Of a DNA stretch of 64,000 nt, positions 1 through 62,245 are shown in pieces. How positions within the stretch are numbered: position 1 is the stretch's first letter; the number at the start of each line of letters is the position of its first letter. Both the position numbers and the translations under genes were made by a program. Under the pieces are notes generated by a model, which worked only from the letters and a program-made list of their open reading frames with translations, did not search any database and was not told where the DNA came from. This DNA comes from Holacanthus passer. Lineage: Eukaryota; Chordata; Actinopteri; Pomacanthidae. The stretch is taken from positions 62,001-126,000 of the forward strand of contig JAFREQ010000034.1 in assembly GCA_025331565.1 (NCBI GenBank), given 5' to 3'.

Positions 1-47917
<47,917 letters not shown>

Positions 47918-48976
47918 CTGGAAATTTCTCTGTCAAGGAACATACAGTACCACCAAAGGGATATTTTTTTGTGTCTGCAGTATTCACTGTATATGCATGA
48001 GGCTTTTCACTGCAGCCCAGAACAAGCGCCTCTGTATTTGAAGGTCATTTGCTGCTCGCTACACCTGATTCAAAGGTCATGACATCTGTTAGCTGGTTAC
48101 CTGCGAGGAAGGAAAATGGAAAATACACAGTGACATTTTTATGGTCTACCGACAGAGCTGGAACATATTCATCACCTACAACGAGGAGAGATGTTCACAT
48201 TGCAGGACTTCACCCATTTGAGACCCCCAACGTGCCTGTGAATCACATGTCTTTCCTGAAAACACTGTAATTCTTCAACTCCTCATTATGTGTCCTACAA
48301 TCACACACCACAGAGCTTAGTTTTACCAGGATACCAGGACAATATGTTCTCAGAATAAAAGGAGAACATAGGAGTCAATTACCAAACACTGGAGGTATGT
48401 AATTAGGGGCTCATAATGGGAAAATGGAACCACATAGTTGATTGCAGTCATACAGAAATAGTATCGATTATATGAGATGCAGCATATAAAGTCAAAACCA
48501 AACAGGGGAGCATTGGCAGCGCTGCAGCAAAACAAGAAGACTGTAACACGACCGAGGGGGAGAAAGTGTAAAGGGAGGGGGATTCAGATATTCAAATATA
48601 TAAAAAATGAATCAGCAGAGAAGAGGTGGATATTATGTGAGCAGATGAGAAAATAATAGCAGGGAGGGAGAGAGAGAGCGCGAGGATACAGTCAAACAGA
48701 GATCGACAACTCTGATAAAAGATGCAGAGGAGAGAGAAAACAGGCAGAGAGGGGCGGAAGGATGGAGGCTGGGAAAAAAGAGAGAGAGAGAGGGAAAGGA
48801 GAAGGGACTGACAGAGAATAACAAGCTTCTCTTCCTGGGGAGAGTGAATGGGTGAGCTTACTGATTATATCCATTCATTCTTCCCATGGCTCTCAGGACT
48901 AAGGTGGGGGTGTCAATTTTTCATACAGGGGGTGCGTAGAGGTGTAACACCCTGGGGACGACACTATGGCTCATCA

Positions 48977-48979
<3 letters not shown>

Positions 48980-49011
<32 letters not shown>
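48980..49011. repeat. (GT)n microsatellite
   Basis: About 16 units. Confidence 0.95.
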
Positions 49012-49016
<5 letters not shown>

Positions 49017-49547
49017 TGGGGGTTGTGACCAGCTACTGGAAAAAGCCTGCAGAGGTATCCATCCGAAACACAGTTTGAACCACGTAGTGACTTATGAATA
49101 CAGATCTGTCAATTATAGTAGGATCGTTCGTGCGTAGAAAACAGGGAGAACGGCAGAGAAAGACTGAGGGGAATGAGATATTCCTTTAATTAAGCAATAA
49201 GCTGAAAAAACATCACTTGTTGGTAATGGCAGTGGCAGCAACAGCAACAACAGAACAAGCATAGCCCACATAAAAAAATCTCAATTCAAACACCAATAAT
49301 CAAGTCGTCCTCTCCCACAGTGCAAACTGCTCCTTCAGCGCCCAGACAGGCACCGGTGTCATTTATTAGGGCGTAATGCATGTAATCATTCCTGAGGTGT
49401 GTTGCGATCATCCCAATGAATAACACCACCACACCAACAGGGCCGGGACCAGACAGCTTGTTTTTCCTCAGCCAAAAGCTTCATCCTGTGCAGAACGTTT
49501 TCCTTTGAAATAAATGCACAACAAGGAGTTTATAAGTAATCAGACAA

Positions 49548-49550
<3 letters not shown>

Positions 49551-49583
<33 letters not shown>

Positions 49584-49589
49584 GTGTGT
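49551..49589. repeat. (GT)n microsatellite abutting a MITE-like repeat
   Basis: About 19 units with one GC interruption, ending a few bases before the repeat at 49593. Confidence 0.95.
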
Positions 49590-49592
49590 ATT

Positions 49593-49800
49593 AGAGCTGC
49601 AACGATTAGTTTTTTATTAGCCGATCAAAGGAAAATAAATCCACAACTATTTTGCTAATCGATGAATCATTTCAGTCATTTTTCAAGCAAAAAAATATCA
49701 AACATTTGCTGGTTCCAGTTTCTTCTTCATTTATGATGGTAGGTGAAGGTTTTGCACTGCTTGTTGGACAGGAGAAACAATTTGAAGATGTCCTTTTGGT
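49593..49800 (+). mobile_element. AT-rich fish MITE-like repeat, copy 3
   Basis: Best-preserved 5' end of the family: GAGCTGCAACGATTAGTTTT, then CACAACTATTTTGCTAATCG, TCATTTCAGTCATTTTTCAA and ACATTTGCTGGTTCCAGTTT. The right boundary is uncertain. Confidence 0.75.
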
Positions 49801-52800
49801 TGTGCGTAAAGCTGCTTTCAACAATGGATCAAATCACTGTGGAGAGATTGAATATTGGATTCGCACAATTCCTTATGTATGTACCTTGTTTCTTTTCTAA
49901 CAAGTTCAACAACCATGAAGTCACAATAATGAGGATCCGGTCAGTGCTGTAAATCACTCAGGAAGTTCTATAGATGAAAAACCTGGATCTTGGGAGAAAC
50001 ACAGAAAAGCCTGAGTGTCTCGTCGTCCTCAATCCGATCAGATTTATCAGAGAGAGCTGACGGTCTCTCAACTCTTCAGGTGGATTAAGCACTGCTTTCC
50101 CTCTCCTGGACAAGCAATTAAAGGACTACGGCTCTGAGCCAGCGATTCCCTGACCGGGAGAAATCTACCAGCTCCACTGGATCTCAGTGAATAAGCTCCC
50201 AGGAAGATTGAGCAGACCTAAAGTATGACGCCTCGAGGACACCAGCAAATCAATGCTGATCAGAATCTTCGTCTATTTGACATCTGAGTCAGGAGCCACC
50301 GGCATCTGGATGGCTTAGTCTCAAAAGCTTGAAACCTGAAGACCTTAAGTTCTGTCTCACTCTGCTTTATATCCATCCACATATAAAGGTTTCTCTCCCC
50401 TGAAAGTAATGGAGGCATAACAGTCTCCGACACAAACGCTGCATGGGATCTATAGGAAGCAGAGAGGGCCCTCTTATCTCCGTCTTCACCTTCATTCACT
50501 CAATGGTCTCAAAAGCCATATGAAAAGGAAAGCAACTATTCAGCATAATACACAAGCCTCTCACTGTTAAATCTCAAATTCCACTATTTGACTTTTATTT
50601 TAAGGCCACTTTAAGTGCAATTTAAACCAAATGAAGCTGTGTCCTGGATGCCAATAGAGAGGAATTTTGATCATTCTTAAATTTAAGTATATCAACATCT
50701 TTCATTTGTGATGTTGTTAAGTTTGATTGAAGACAATTTCTATAGTGTCAATATTCCTCATCTTGCATGCAACTTGCTGTTTTGGGTTCACTCAGCAAAA
50801 ACACCACACTAATGTTACCAAAGCAAAGCAGAAGGGTCAATGATGCCTGAACACATAAACTTGAAATATGTGAATAGTCAGTCATCAAGATATCAAATAG
50901 GTTCATCTTGGAGAGATAAGAGGCATTCAAAACAAGTGTGACTTCACCAACTGTCAAAAAGAGACTTTGAAGAGACGTTCCAAAAAGCAGAGCCACAAAC
51001 AAATGGAAATACGTGGAGGGACGGAGGGTCACTGCTGCACTGAACATGCAAAGAGCTTCGTACACTGTCACAAATTAACAAAACAAAGAAAAACAAAGTA
51101 CACTGACTGAGGCAAAAAAGCTCATCAGCACGCACTAAATCAGTGTCACGGCCAGTGGACGAGGACAGAGGACCCCAACGCTCTCTCCACTTGACCTAGT
51201 AACGCCGTGAGGAGACTGCTGCTGGCTAAACTGTCAGACTTGGACAGGGACGCTGACGTCCATGTAGGTCAAAACGCGCAAGTGAGAGAGAACAAGCTTA
51301 GATCAGCTCATTTAATGAGGACCATAATGTACCATTTGCCTAAAAGCTTTAATTATGTTGTTTTTTAAATTGTTCCCCAGCTCAGAAGGGGAAAAGTGAT
51401 GAGAGAGAAAGAGGCGCCTGTGCCACTGCTGTTTGCCAAAACATAAGAAATAGTCTACCACCTTGAAGTGTCAATTGAATTAGTGCTTGTGCATAAAGGT
51501 AATCACTGGAGCTGGCCATTTGTCTTCATGAACTGTGGAGAAATTGAGCTGCAGTAAGTTAATGAATGCGCCCTAAATTGAGGAAAGAGCCGAACTTAAC
51601 CAACAAAATGCAGTGCACAGTTTGTGCTTCATCCCCGCACAGAAAGCTGTTGAGTGTAACCTTCATACATGGTTTGAACCCGCCGACAGTCCATCGAACT
51701 CAAAATGAATTAATTGAAAACTCTTTCCAAGTGTTGCCTGGTAACAAAATCTTCCAGGGCCTCAGAAAGAGAGAGGGAAGGACTTAAGGTTGTGCTGTTT
51801 TAAACTGCTCGTGTTGCCTTCTCTCTGAAGAGAGGCAGCCATCCCACCAGCACATTATCATGAAGCGCACATACACACTGACACAGACGCGATCATGAAA
51901 ACATCCTGAGAAATGAATGCAAACCATCAAAGAGGGAAAAACTGGCTTTTGTTCATGTTTCAAGCGTTGCCATAATAATTATCATAAAAATGCAGCAGGC
52001 CACAACAAGACATTGAAGCCAATGGGAGAAGACTTCAATGCATAAAGAGGTGTGCAAAGACTTAGGTGTAGTAAAGACCTTTTCTGTGTTCCTCTCTTAC
52101 ATGTGTTGAACTGAGACATGAAACCTTGATAACCCACTCGTCTTTATGCACATTTTTAATTTATGCATAAAAATGCTGGTAAGTTTGCAAGAACTATTGT
52201 GAGCTTGAGCAAGGTGGAAAGACTGACGTGTCAAAACAGAAACAGACTCGGTGAAAGTGACTTTAACGTCACACAAGCTTCTGCTCCACTGGAAAGACAA
52301 AATTAATTACATGATCACATCGCGGCCTCTTCTTGCTTAATAGTTCAATGGCACCAGTTTAACACTACCCACTGTTTATCTCCATGCAATGCAGCAATCT
52401 CCTAATATTCACATAACAACAGGCACATAAAAATTTGCGGCGCATTTGAATAAAAAAAACCTTCAATGCACAGGCGTTTGCAGCTCCTACTGTATCTTTA
52501 ACCAGGCAGGATAACAAATGTCTCTTAAAGGTTTAATCTATTTGTGGGCAACATTTACTAAAAGGCTTCTCACAGATGAGAAGTAGCCAGTGGGAAGGTT
52601 TATCTAAATAGTTAACACTGATTGAGTTAAGTTAATGTATGGAAAAAAATTCCAATAAATAATTTGTAAATCACAACTAATTAATTAACAATTAACTTAC
52701 AACCATTTTTAAAGGGTTTGTTAATTAATATTTCAAAAGGTTTATGACATTAGTTGAATGATAAAACAGAAAATTACTTTTGCACATCATTTGCACATGA

Positions 52801-54545
52801 TTAGCTCATGATTAACTAATGACTCCAAAATAATAAAACATTAATATATAGTGTGACCAGAGTATCCTTACTCACTCCATCTTCAAAGTAATACTCTGCC
52901 TGTATTATTTATCTGAATGCCCTTTCTGCTGCTCTCAATATTTGACGGTAATTCAATCTTTACCCAGGGCATGAAAGCTTTTACATTTGTTTTTTTAAAC
53001 CTCCGGCAGTGGGCAGCGTCTGTATTTACCACTGTTGTGTCAAAACGTGTTTCCTATAAAATACACGTCTCCTCTGGCGCTGCGTCTTTGCCTCGATTTC
53101 ATGCCAGGGTGGGAAAAACATAACTTCAATTTCTGTGGGTTGTTTTCACATCGTTGGCTTTTGACATGGCATAACAACATTTACAAAATATTTCACAGGA
53201 TTCGAGAAAGAATGATTCAGAGAGCCCATAATGAAGATGATCATACATTTTTATGCACCTTGAACCAAATGCGCATGAGTCTGAGTGTGAATATTTCCTG
53301 AGGGGGAAGCATCCTGTTACACCTGGAAAATTATGCAGAGTCAACAGTGTTTGGAATAAAAATAGAAAAATGTCACATTCCTGGTGACTGACAAGTGATA
53401 TCGAGCTGCTGAATACAAACATTCCTTCTAAGACTTCTCAGCACTACACATGCCAGAACGCCAAAATAAACCTTTAAAAAAAAATCCGTACATGACCTTT
53501 CCTGAATCTTAAAATGACACGCATCACTTTACGAGAAAAGTTCCTCGACATCTCAGTTGCCACAGTCACATCTCTTCCAGTATTTTAACAAACATGACCC
53601 GAAGTTACTCCGCAGCTCCTCGGCTCCATACGCATGGGACAGGCTCAGTAGGAGATGTGTCACAGTTGCTGACAAGAGCATTCCTCATTCCGTTTTAACC
53701 GAGCGAGGTCTCTATCCCGGGTCTGTGGCCCCTCTTCTCCCACGCCGCACCGACGATAAAGGCGGACAGACTGACTGCAGGCAGCGATGGGAGCGAGACA
53801 AGAAGACGGGAGAAGAGAGGAAGAGTAGCAGAAAGTGGGTCAGCTCCATGTCTTGTCAAGTCAGATGAAATTTTCCCGAGCTATTCTGGAAGTCAAAGTT
53901 GACTGATAATTCATTTTCGTACGCCCCACTCATATTTATTTTTGTCAAAGCCACGGGCGACTTTCCTCACAAATAAAGGTGAGTCACTGGGCATCTGGCA
54001 GAGCGAAGTTGTCATAGAGAGAATTGGCTGGGTACAGTGGGAAACAGACTGCAGGTTTTATGAAACCAAGTTATCCAGGAATAGAGTTGATCTTGATAAG
54101 CACAATTGAATAGAGATGAGCCTGTATTTCGCATGAGAGAAGGGCTGGCTCGCTGCTCGTCTGCTCACCTCAAATATGTCATGCCTCTGTGTGTTTGCAC
54201 GTCTGCGAGAGGAATAAATAGAAAAATGGATAAGAGGACGCAGCTTTGGACGACAAAAGAAAGCTCCAGAAGGATGAGAGCGAGGCAGAGGGTGGACAAA
54301 GAAGAAAGGCGAGAGTGTGTCTTAACATGAGGCAGAGCGATGAAAAATGATAGGCAAGATAAAGAAATGGATGTGGAGAAGAGGGGAAACAGCAAATAGG
54401 AGGAGATATCACAGAGGAAGAGATGCTGAAAGGGAAAATGAAAGAAGAGAGAGGTGATTAATGGAGGATAAAGAGGAGAAGGAATAAGGGAGAGGCACTG
54501 AGAGAAAGCACCAGAAAGCACAAGCCTGGGAGCGCTGAGTCGGTG

Positions 54546-54570
54546 TGACGTTGGGCCTGAAGTGACGTCA
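54546..54570. promoter_or_regulatory. paired CRE-like sites (TGACGTT and TGACGTCA)
   Basis: TGACGTT at 54546-54552 and the full palindrome TGACGTCA at 54563-54570, 10 bp apart, followed by a GC-rich stretch (54600-54665, including GAGGCGGGACC). These are CREB/ATF-type binding sequences. Function is inferred only. Confidence 0.35.
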
Positions 54571-54909
54571 AAGCTAGCCACTCATACATCACTCTGCCAG
54601 GGAGGGAGGCGGGACCTCGGGGAACAGGCTGCACCGCACTGGACCCGGAGACGGCAACGAGGCGATGGAAGTTGGGAGGCAGAAAACAGAGGGAACAGAA
54701 GGGAGGCAATGCAAAAACAGGAGACGAAGAAATGAAAGGGAGGATAGAAGCAAGAGAGATAAGAATGCCTTTACATCAATAAACTAAAGGGGAAAGAAAT
54801 AGTTATCAGCCCGGAGAAACAACAATCCTGCAAAGACCCCCACCACAGACCACAAAGGACTCGGCTCAGCTGCTCGTCCACACATTACTCAGCTCCCATT
54901 TGGAGGCGA

Positions 54910-55060
54910 TATTCTACAAATCATCCATAACGCTGCAGCCCACCTTGACCGCAACCTGCCTGAACGCTCCCTCGTCACCCATCTCCTGCCCTCCCTCACC
55001 AGTTGCCTGCGGCTGTTTGCATCAAATTTAAAAGGCTGCTGAGGGAGCTGCATCTCTTCA
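54910..55060 (+). pseudogene. non-LTR retrotransposon (L2/Rex-like) reverse-transcriptase C-terminal remnant
   Basis: The plus strand reads QIIHNAAAHLDRNLPERSLV and THLLPSL, then after a frameshift HQLPAAVCIKFKRLL. This follows the LINE pattern QLIQNAAARL...VTPLL.SLHWLPV..RI.FK.LLL. It is short, frame-disrupted and has no recognisable ends. Confidence 0.55.
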
Positions 55061-56675
55061 GGCCGCGATCCAGCCCTGCGCTCGGCTATTACCAGGCACT
55101 TAGCTCTGCCTTCCTTAAGTCAGCCTTTTTGTCGCTTCACCCTGACTTGGCACATTTGATGATGTTTCCAGAATTCCTTTTTAATAGTAACGTTTTGAAG
55201 TGCATCATTTAAAAGGGACCAATGTGAATTAAATGCTTTTAAATGCATCAGTCAATTAAGGTTCCTCTCTTGGCATCGATTAAACCCCTAAAAACTCATC
55301 TCTGATCATCAAAATTACATATTTAGATGTTTTTTCCTTGAAAAAAAAAATCGCTTCATGCTTTAGAATGGCTTAGATGTAACTCTACACCTTTGCCTTC
55401 ATTTACTATGCGTGCATCTATCAATATACGAATAGTTCCCATCTCTATCTCCACCCACTCCACCACCGCTCGCCTGCAGCTCGAGCGTACCTGCTCACGT
55501 ATACACGAACCTCTGCAAGAAGAAGAAGAAGAGCGCATCGCACAGGGTCACCTACAAGTCAATGCATCAGAATGATATTTTATGTATCACCCTCAACAAT
55601 ATTAGAAATGTAACAGTAATAAATAACATGATTCTTCAGCTTGACTTTGCTATCATGATATGGAAAGCTCTAGTCGGCAGTTGACAGGTTCCTGAGGTAC
55701 GTGACGTATGAAACCCCGGCTGTCTGAATCTGTGTTTCTGAGACTGTTATTGGTTCACTGCAACTCCAAAGCGAAAATGCTCAGCCATGGCGTCATATGT
55801 CCTGTAGCATATAAACATCCCATGGACATGTTAACTAAATTGATTTTCATTAATAACCTCCATAATTTCTTACAGATTTTGCCACAAAACGTACATTCAG
55901 AAATTCACTTTCTGTCATTGCAGGACTGTAGAAATAGAAATATGCTCTGTGAATCCACCGGGGACCTCTCTTTACAATGCTGACATGGTTTTATTGGTTT
56001 AGATGGAAAAAAAAAAAAAGGATCATGCTCCGGACAGAGAGGGTCAGAGCAGAGCAGAGTTTTTTTTCGCTGAGCCGCACAACGATGTGTCAGTGAAATC
56101 TGAAAACATCTCAACTTGAGCAAAAATGTGCTTTAAACAGGTTTTCAGCCGTCGCTTAGCAACAGCAGGAACAATGACTAGCATCCTACCAAGGTGCTGC
56201 TGCAAGCTGCGGGCTTAAAACGCTCTCTGGACGCAGGGCTTCACCCTCCGACTTCAAAGATTTACACACTGTACCTCGAAAGGGACTCATCTGTGTTAAT
56301 TTGTTTTCCTTTCCCCTCCCTCTGCCAGAGCATTCAGAGAGCAACAAATACATCAATGACAGAGAGCGCGAGGAAGGCCACGAGATCCACGCTCCCTCAT
56401 GAATATCAGAGTCACACAAGGAAAAAAAGAAAGATGCACGAGCGTTGTCAAGCAATCACGCCACAAGTGAGCGTCACGCCAATGCACGGCGACACACACC
56501 GAGAAAAACCTGGAGTCGAGCAAACTGTGGTGATTCATTTGTTTAACACAGTCCTTGTATAAATAATCTCCCTTGACACATATGATTTATTATGAAGGCA
56601 AACAATTAAACCGCGATGAGGCCGCTGAGTATTTGTCGCTGCCTCAGCTTCCACACACTCACCTTGGAACGCGTT

Positions 56676-56676
<1 letters not shown>

Positions 56677-56716
<40 letters not shown>
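56677..56716. repeat. (CA)n microsatellite
   Basis: About 20 units. Confidence 0.95.
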
Positions 56717-56720
<4 letters not shown>

Positions 56721-59700
56721 TACACACATCTATTATAGCCCCTGCCCCCAAGATTCATCTCGGTGACATTCTTGACAATGGCCATTTGCTGAGGTGCACA
56801 GTTCAACGTTGCAGTAATCCAAATTCACATGAAAAATGAGGCCTGTTCTTGGAGTTTGCAGGTAGACGGCTGATTGTGGGGGCGGAGAGATGCTGCAAAA
56901 CGAGGATCACTCTGGCAGGTTCCATGTGTCGACAAAAAGGCATGCATGATCATAATGACCCTGCAGTGCAACATAAGAATATTACATACATGACTTTTAA
57001 CCTGATTTGGATTAGCTTACTGCAGAGAAATATTTCCGCCATCGTCTTGAGCTCTTACAGTCTGACTCACCTGAGAAGATTACAGCGAAACACAATGCTG
57101 AAAACACAAAAGGCCGTGCAGCTCCTTGCACAGGAATCACAGCTCTATTAAGAAATACTGTCTATGAATTAGCCTGGGCCTGAGCCAGCACAGGCGAGGC
57201 AGGCACAGCGATGATACACAGTGAAAATTGTAACCTCCCCATGCTGTAGGGATAATGTGGATTGTTGGTTTCTGGAGCATGGCCAGTTCTGCCCAGTAGT
57301 AGGGTGTTAATAACCCAGGACATTGTCTAATTTTAGCAGGATAACTTAGCACTGAGCTACTGTACGGCCTTATGTGAGGCAAATATCTGAAAAAAGATGA
57401 GAGGGAGGGGGGGGGGGGATAAAAAGCGGGGAAAGAGGTTTGGAAATTCACTGGCTGTAGGGATCGAAGGCGGGAAGAGGAAGGGAGGGTGTGAGCGGAG
57501 CGAGGATGAGATAGAAGGGAAGCAGGGGGGAGCAAAGGGGTAAACTATGAGGGAACAAATGTTGAGTCAGCAGAACAGCTCGTGGCCAAACCCTCCAGCA
57601 GAAGCATGCGTAGAATAGGAGGGAAAATGAGAAATGTAGAAAAAGGAGAAGAAAGAGGAGGCGAAATAGAACGGGACAGAAGAAGAGGAGGTGAATGAAC
57701 TCAAGAGAGGGAGAAATCGAGGGATATTCAGGTTTTATGATAAATCTGGACATTTCTCCACCCTGATCATCTTGAGCAGGACGGCCGTGTGATTTTTAGC
57801 TTTGCTCCTACGACTGTCAAACGGCTTAATGGTCTCATTTAGTGTGACAGACAGCGGCTTAACAGAAATCATAAGTTCGGCTGTTGTGATAGCACTGCAA
57901 AGCCAGTTAAAGGATTATGTTCCAACAGGCGACGGAGCTAAACACAACAGGGAGGCGCAACAACATTTCTGCAAGTGACATGAGGCTGCAAATTGCGCTC
58001 ATGAGGTGGCGTTAGTGTCGTGGCCTGACAAGAATTAAGATTTTAGGTAGTGGAGTCTAGTGGAGACAATCTAACACCAAATCGAACTGAATTACCTGTT
58101 TGGATTTGAGTACAATTCACTTCGGTTTTGTGTGTTCATTGTTAGGTGCATGTCTCAGATAGAGCACATAATCAGCTGGAGACAAGGTGAATATGTATTA
58201 AACATGAGTCCTGGCCCATAGACGAGTGCAAGGACACCGACTCCATCTGCCGCTAACACGGCACTGCTCTAAACCCCACTTGGCCAATTACAGCATGAAC
58301 TGTGATAGAGGCAGAACTTCTCAACTCACTCTGCAGTCGACAGCAAATCTGCCCTCGCAGATTTCAAACTTCATTGTGGTTTTAAGCTTCAGCTACTACG
58401 ACCAGTGACTCTTTCAGCTATGACCCGCCAAGCACACAACATCCATAAATGTGGCCGCTATGGAGCCCAAAAGTAGACTGAAAATTCAGTTGTGTTTAGT
58501 CTGATTTAATCCTAATTTAGCCTAAATTAGATGTCATCCACAATAGCCTACAATATATATTAGATCAAATTTAAAGTTGCCTCTGACTACGTGTTGTGTC
58601 TGATCTGTATCATGACTTTTTTATTGAAATTTTAAAAATCTAAAAATAAGTTATATAGCTCTATATGTGAGGCAGCAGGAAAGGTTCACTTCACACAATT
58701 CAGCTAAAAGTGATCAGTCAAATAAGGCTGATATGTGAAAGTACAAACAGGAGTACTGGAGTGAAGCTAAAATTCCAAACCAGGATCCAGATAGAAGCTA
58801 CAAAAGTACTGAGAGCTTAACACAGACAGAGCCTCCAGACTCTCACGTCTCCAGCACAGACACATGAGTTTAGACGTTGAAGACACAACTAAAAGGAGGA
58901 GACAGTCTCAGGTCAGCTGCCGAGCATCAACCAACCCGGTGGACGAGCCCAGGCTAATGGAAAAACCCTATACGTGTCTGCGTATGTGAGGAAAGACCTT
59001 CACAAGTTGGCAGCACAACCAAACACACTGTTACTGTGCTAACAGATATCATCTATCATGCAGCGAAGGAGAGTCGGTCGGTTCAATCTGTCTCCTCTGG
59101 AGCCGCATGTTCACCTGCTGGCCTCAGATTAAATCCCAGCTGAACTCCTTCCCCTCTCTCTGTCCTTCTCTCCTTTCCAATGTTCATCTGTCATGAATAA
59201 GAATTGAAAAGTCGAAGAAAAGGGGAGCCAGGACTAAATATCTCTTGTGTTACAATGTAAAGTTTTGAAACTTTACTTGGATATTAAACAAGGCTATCTC
59301 ACTACTGTAGTATTGGCAAACAGGTATCTCCTGTGGAGCTGTTTAATTTGAAACCTGGATTTAATTGATTTCTTTGGCAACATGTGGGCAGCAGAACCAA
59401 CCAGTGAACACAACACAAACAGGTTTTAAGTTAATTGAACACAGCAGCATTAGCATTCACTCGAGTCTTGTTTCTGACCAGTTCTCAACTGTAAGTCTAA
59501 AACTGATTCTTCTTTTAGCTCTGTTTTGGTCTCCAATAACCAGCGAGTCACTAACTATGACTGTTTGCTGTTTGGTGTTGACAGTTGATTTTTAGAGCTT
59601 TTTCTCTTAAACAATCTGCTGCTACTGAAAATGACACTGATGAGAGTAGTAAAAAAAAATCTAAACAGTAACATTGTGGATCATAAAACCAAAACAAAGA

Positions 59701-61088
59701 GTTGAAAGCTGATAAAGTGCTTGATAAGGTTGAGGGGAGCCACAGAGTTAGCTGATAATTATCTGTGTGTTTGTCACGACGAGCGACCCTTTTCACCACC
59801 ACGGAGTAAATATGTTGAATAAGGCAGCTTTAAACTTCATTTTTTTGCATAAAGATAATCAAAAACAACTGAGCGATACCGCATTATGTGACTGTTCTCA
59901 AAAAGACTAAATCATTTCATCTCATTCTGATACTTGCCAGCTAACAATAAAGAACTATGAGAATCTTAACACTTGAAATAAAAGGCCTCTTTTATTTTTA
60001 GGCGAGGCATCATGTCAAGGCAAATTGAACACGGAAAATCTATTATGTACAGTAGATGAAACATGAACCACGGCCCCTGCAGGTCTCTAAAGGGATGCCT
60101 ATAAGTCCTTTGCACACATTGCTCGTTCAGCACATTCAGCCCACTGTTGTCATGGATCGCACATATTGAACATGCTCTCTATGAAAACAGATCCATAAAT
60201 ACACCACCAGATAGTCCAAACAATGGGGTCTGTAATGCCAGCAAGGCCAAGCAGAGGAGCAGGTTCAAAACTCTCCCGGACACCTGATCAATTTTACCAT
60301 GCAAACATAATGTTTTATAGTGATACATGCTTGTTAGTGAACATGGTGGATGGGTGGTGAAGAGGCATTTAAAGGACACGTCCAGATGAAATGCTTCTAC
60401 TACATCGATAAAATGTAAACGTAATAATTGTCTCTGACTTGCAAGGCTTTCATCCTCCACCCAATTACGAACAGTGTTTGCCTTTACACGACTGAGAGAT
60501 TCAAGGATTGAGATACTATAAGGCTGAGGGGGAGATGAAGACAAAACCCAAGAGGACATTTGAAAATGACAAGGTTTAAGGTGAAACATGGTTTGGCTGT
60601 ACACAGAGAGAAGACAGAGAAGGAAGACACAAGCTGGACTTAAAGTCTTCGACTGGCTTTCCTCCCGTCTATGAATAATGGATGTGGCGAACGGGAGCCA
60701 GCGTATGCATTTAGATGGCTTTATGTATTACCCTCTCAAAGTGGGGGGGAGGAAAATGTTTGATTAGAAGGTAACTTAATGCCAAATTAACCTTTAACAC
60801 ATTCACACTGCGAGATCGAGAGTCTGTGTTTTAGCACAAGCTCCAAAGGCAATGAAATTCATCCGGTCTGAGGAGCTTTCTCATAAACACTTCTGTTAAT
60901 CTACTGTACGCACTGTAGTGTACTGTACTGTGCATGTGTAGTTAGTCAGAAAAAGAAGCATTAAAATGAACATTACATCATTTACAAAGCTAAAAACGTT
61001 TTACAAACCAACACAGCCATTAAGCCTGTTCCTGGAGCTATCCTCACCATATTCCCAACACTATCTCAAAGCAATCAGTGTGAGCTCT

Positions 61089-61090
<2 letters not shown>

Positions 61091-61134
<44 letters not shown>
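61091..61134. repeat. (GT)n microsatellite
   Basis: About 22 units; a second compound (GT)n(GA)n array follows at 61403-61438. Confidence 0.95.
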
Positions 61135-61136
<2 letters not shown>

Positions 61137-61401
61137 TTCCCTCCTCCCTTCTCTCTCCTGACACAAACTCACACACACACATCCACTCTCTGGCACTGAT
61201 ATCAAACAAATCTTTTCAAAAGGTAGGACCATGGGAGATTAGCCACTGTTGGCCTCTAATATGTTTCAATGTGCCAACCAATGCAGAGCCAGGTCCTACT
61301 TTCAAGGACAGGTGCCCGTAAGCTGCCAGCGCAGCAAGAGTCAGTATATTGCCAGTCCGGCAGTAACACTTGACTGACTGTATACTCGCACCTCGGAAAC
61401 T

Positions 61402-61402
<1 letters not shown>

Positions 61403-61438
<36 letters not shown>
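61403..61438. repeat. compound (GT)n(GA)n microsatellite
   Basis: About 9 GT units followed directly by about 9 GA units. Confidence 0.93.
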
Positions 61439-62121
61439 AATCGACTGTTAAACAAAAAATCGTTTCACAGAAATGCCACGAGAGAGATATTAGGATAGAC
61501 CCTGTCTGTCCAGAACAGGTCAGGGCAGACTTAAAACGATTTTGTGCCATCGATGTCACACACAAAGTCAGATGAAATGTTAGTATTGTACAGTCATGGT
61601 GGTGAAATGAAATCGAAAAGAGTCAGAAAAATGGGCCAGACTGCAGATTTCTGTATGAATATCGTAAATGAAATTAAAGAAGAAACAATACCATCACATT
61701 AGTACTGAGGTGCCCTACAGACCTACAACACCAGCATCTATAGATTTGTCCTGACTGATGGATTGAGTTATCTATACAGCACTCCCTGCTGGCAGGAATT
61801 CTGTTGTGTCTGCTTTCGGACTAATTAGACACACCGTTGGTACATTGTATGGTTGTCACTTTGCCAATAGCACACTGGAGAAGGGCATCTTGCCAAAAGT
61901 GTCATGCAGCATATAAAATATTAATCGGAGTGCTGTCCTCTGCTCTTTGATTAATGCGAGACAGAAGGCCAAGCATCCCCGGCACTGAACTGGAGGCTGC
62001 CAGTGAACGAGCATGCACACACAAACAAACACACACACACACAGAAGCACTGCTGTGTTGCAGTTTGTGAAGCATCTGCATTTTCTCTCCGCCCTGATCC
62101 CTGACACACTCATGCACACTG

Positions 62122-62245
62122 AGGGCAGCAGGGTGGCATGGTGAGTAAGGAAGACGTCCTTCAACTGGAGGACAAGGTTCAAGCCCCTGTGATGGCGACC
62201 ATCTGTCCTTGAGCAAGATGCTACGCTGCAAACTTTGGCCAATAA
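62122..62245 (+). mobile_element. tRNA-derived SINE fragment
   Basis: GGCAGCAGGGTGGCATGGTG and GAGTAAGG resemble an A-box region, GGTTCAAGCCCC is a B box, and GTCCTTGAGCAAGATGCTAC matches the body shared by fish SINEs (TTGAGCAAGACACTTAAC). It differs from the SINE at 11300 in head sequence and has no clear tail. Confidence 0.65.

Noticed and set aside
52640..52860. AT-rich segment ending TATAGTGTGACC, similar to MITE tips
   Set aside because: No matching opposite terminus found; TTAATTAA-rich sequence alone is not evidence.
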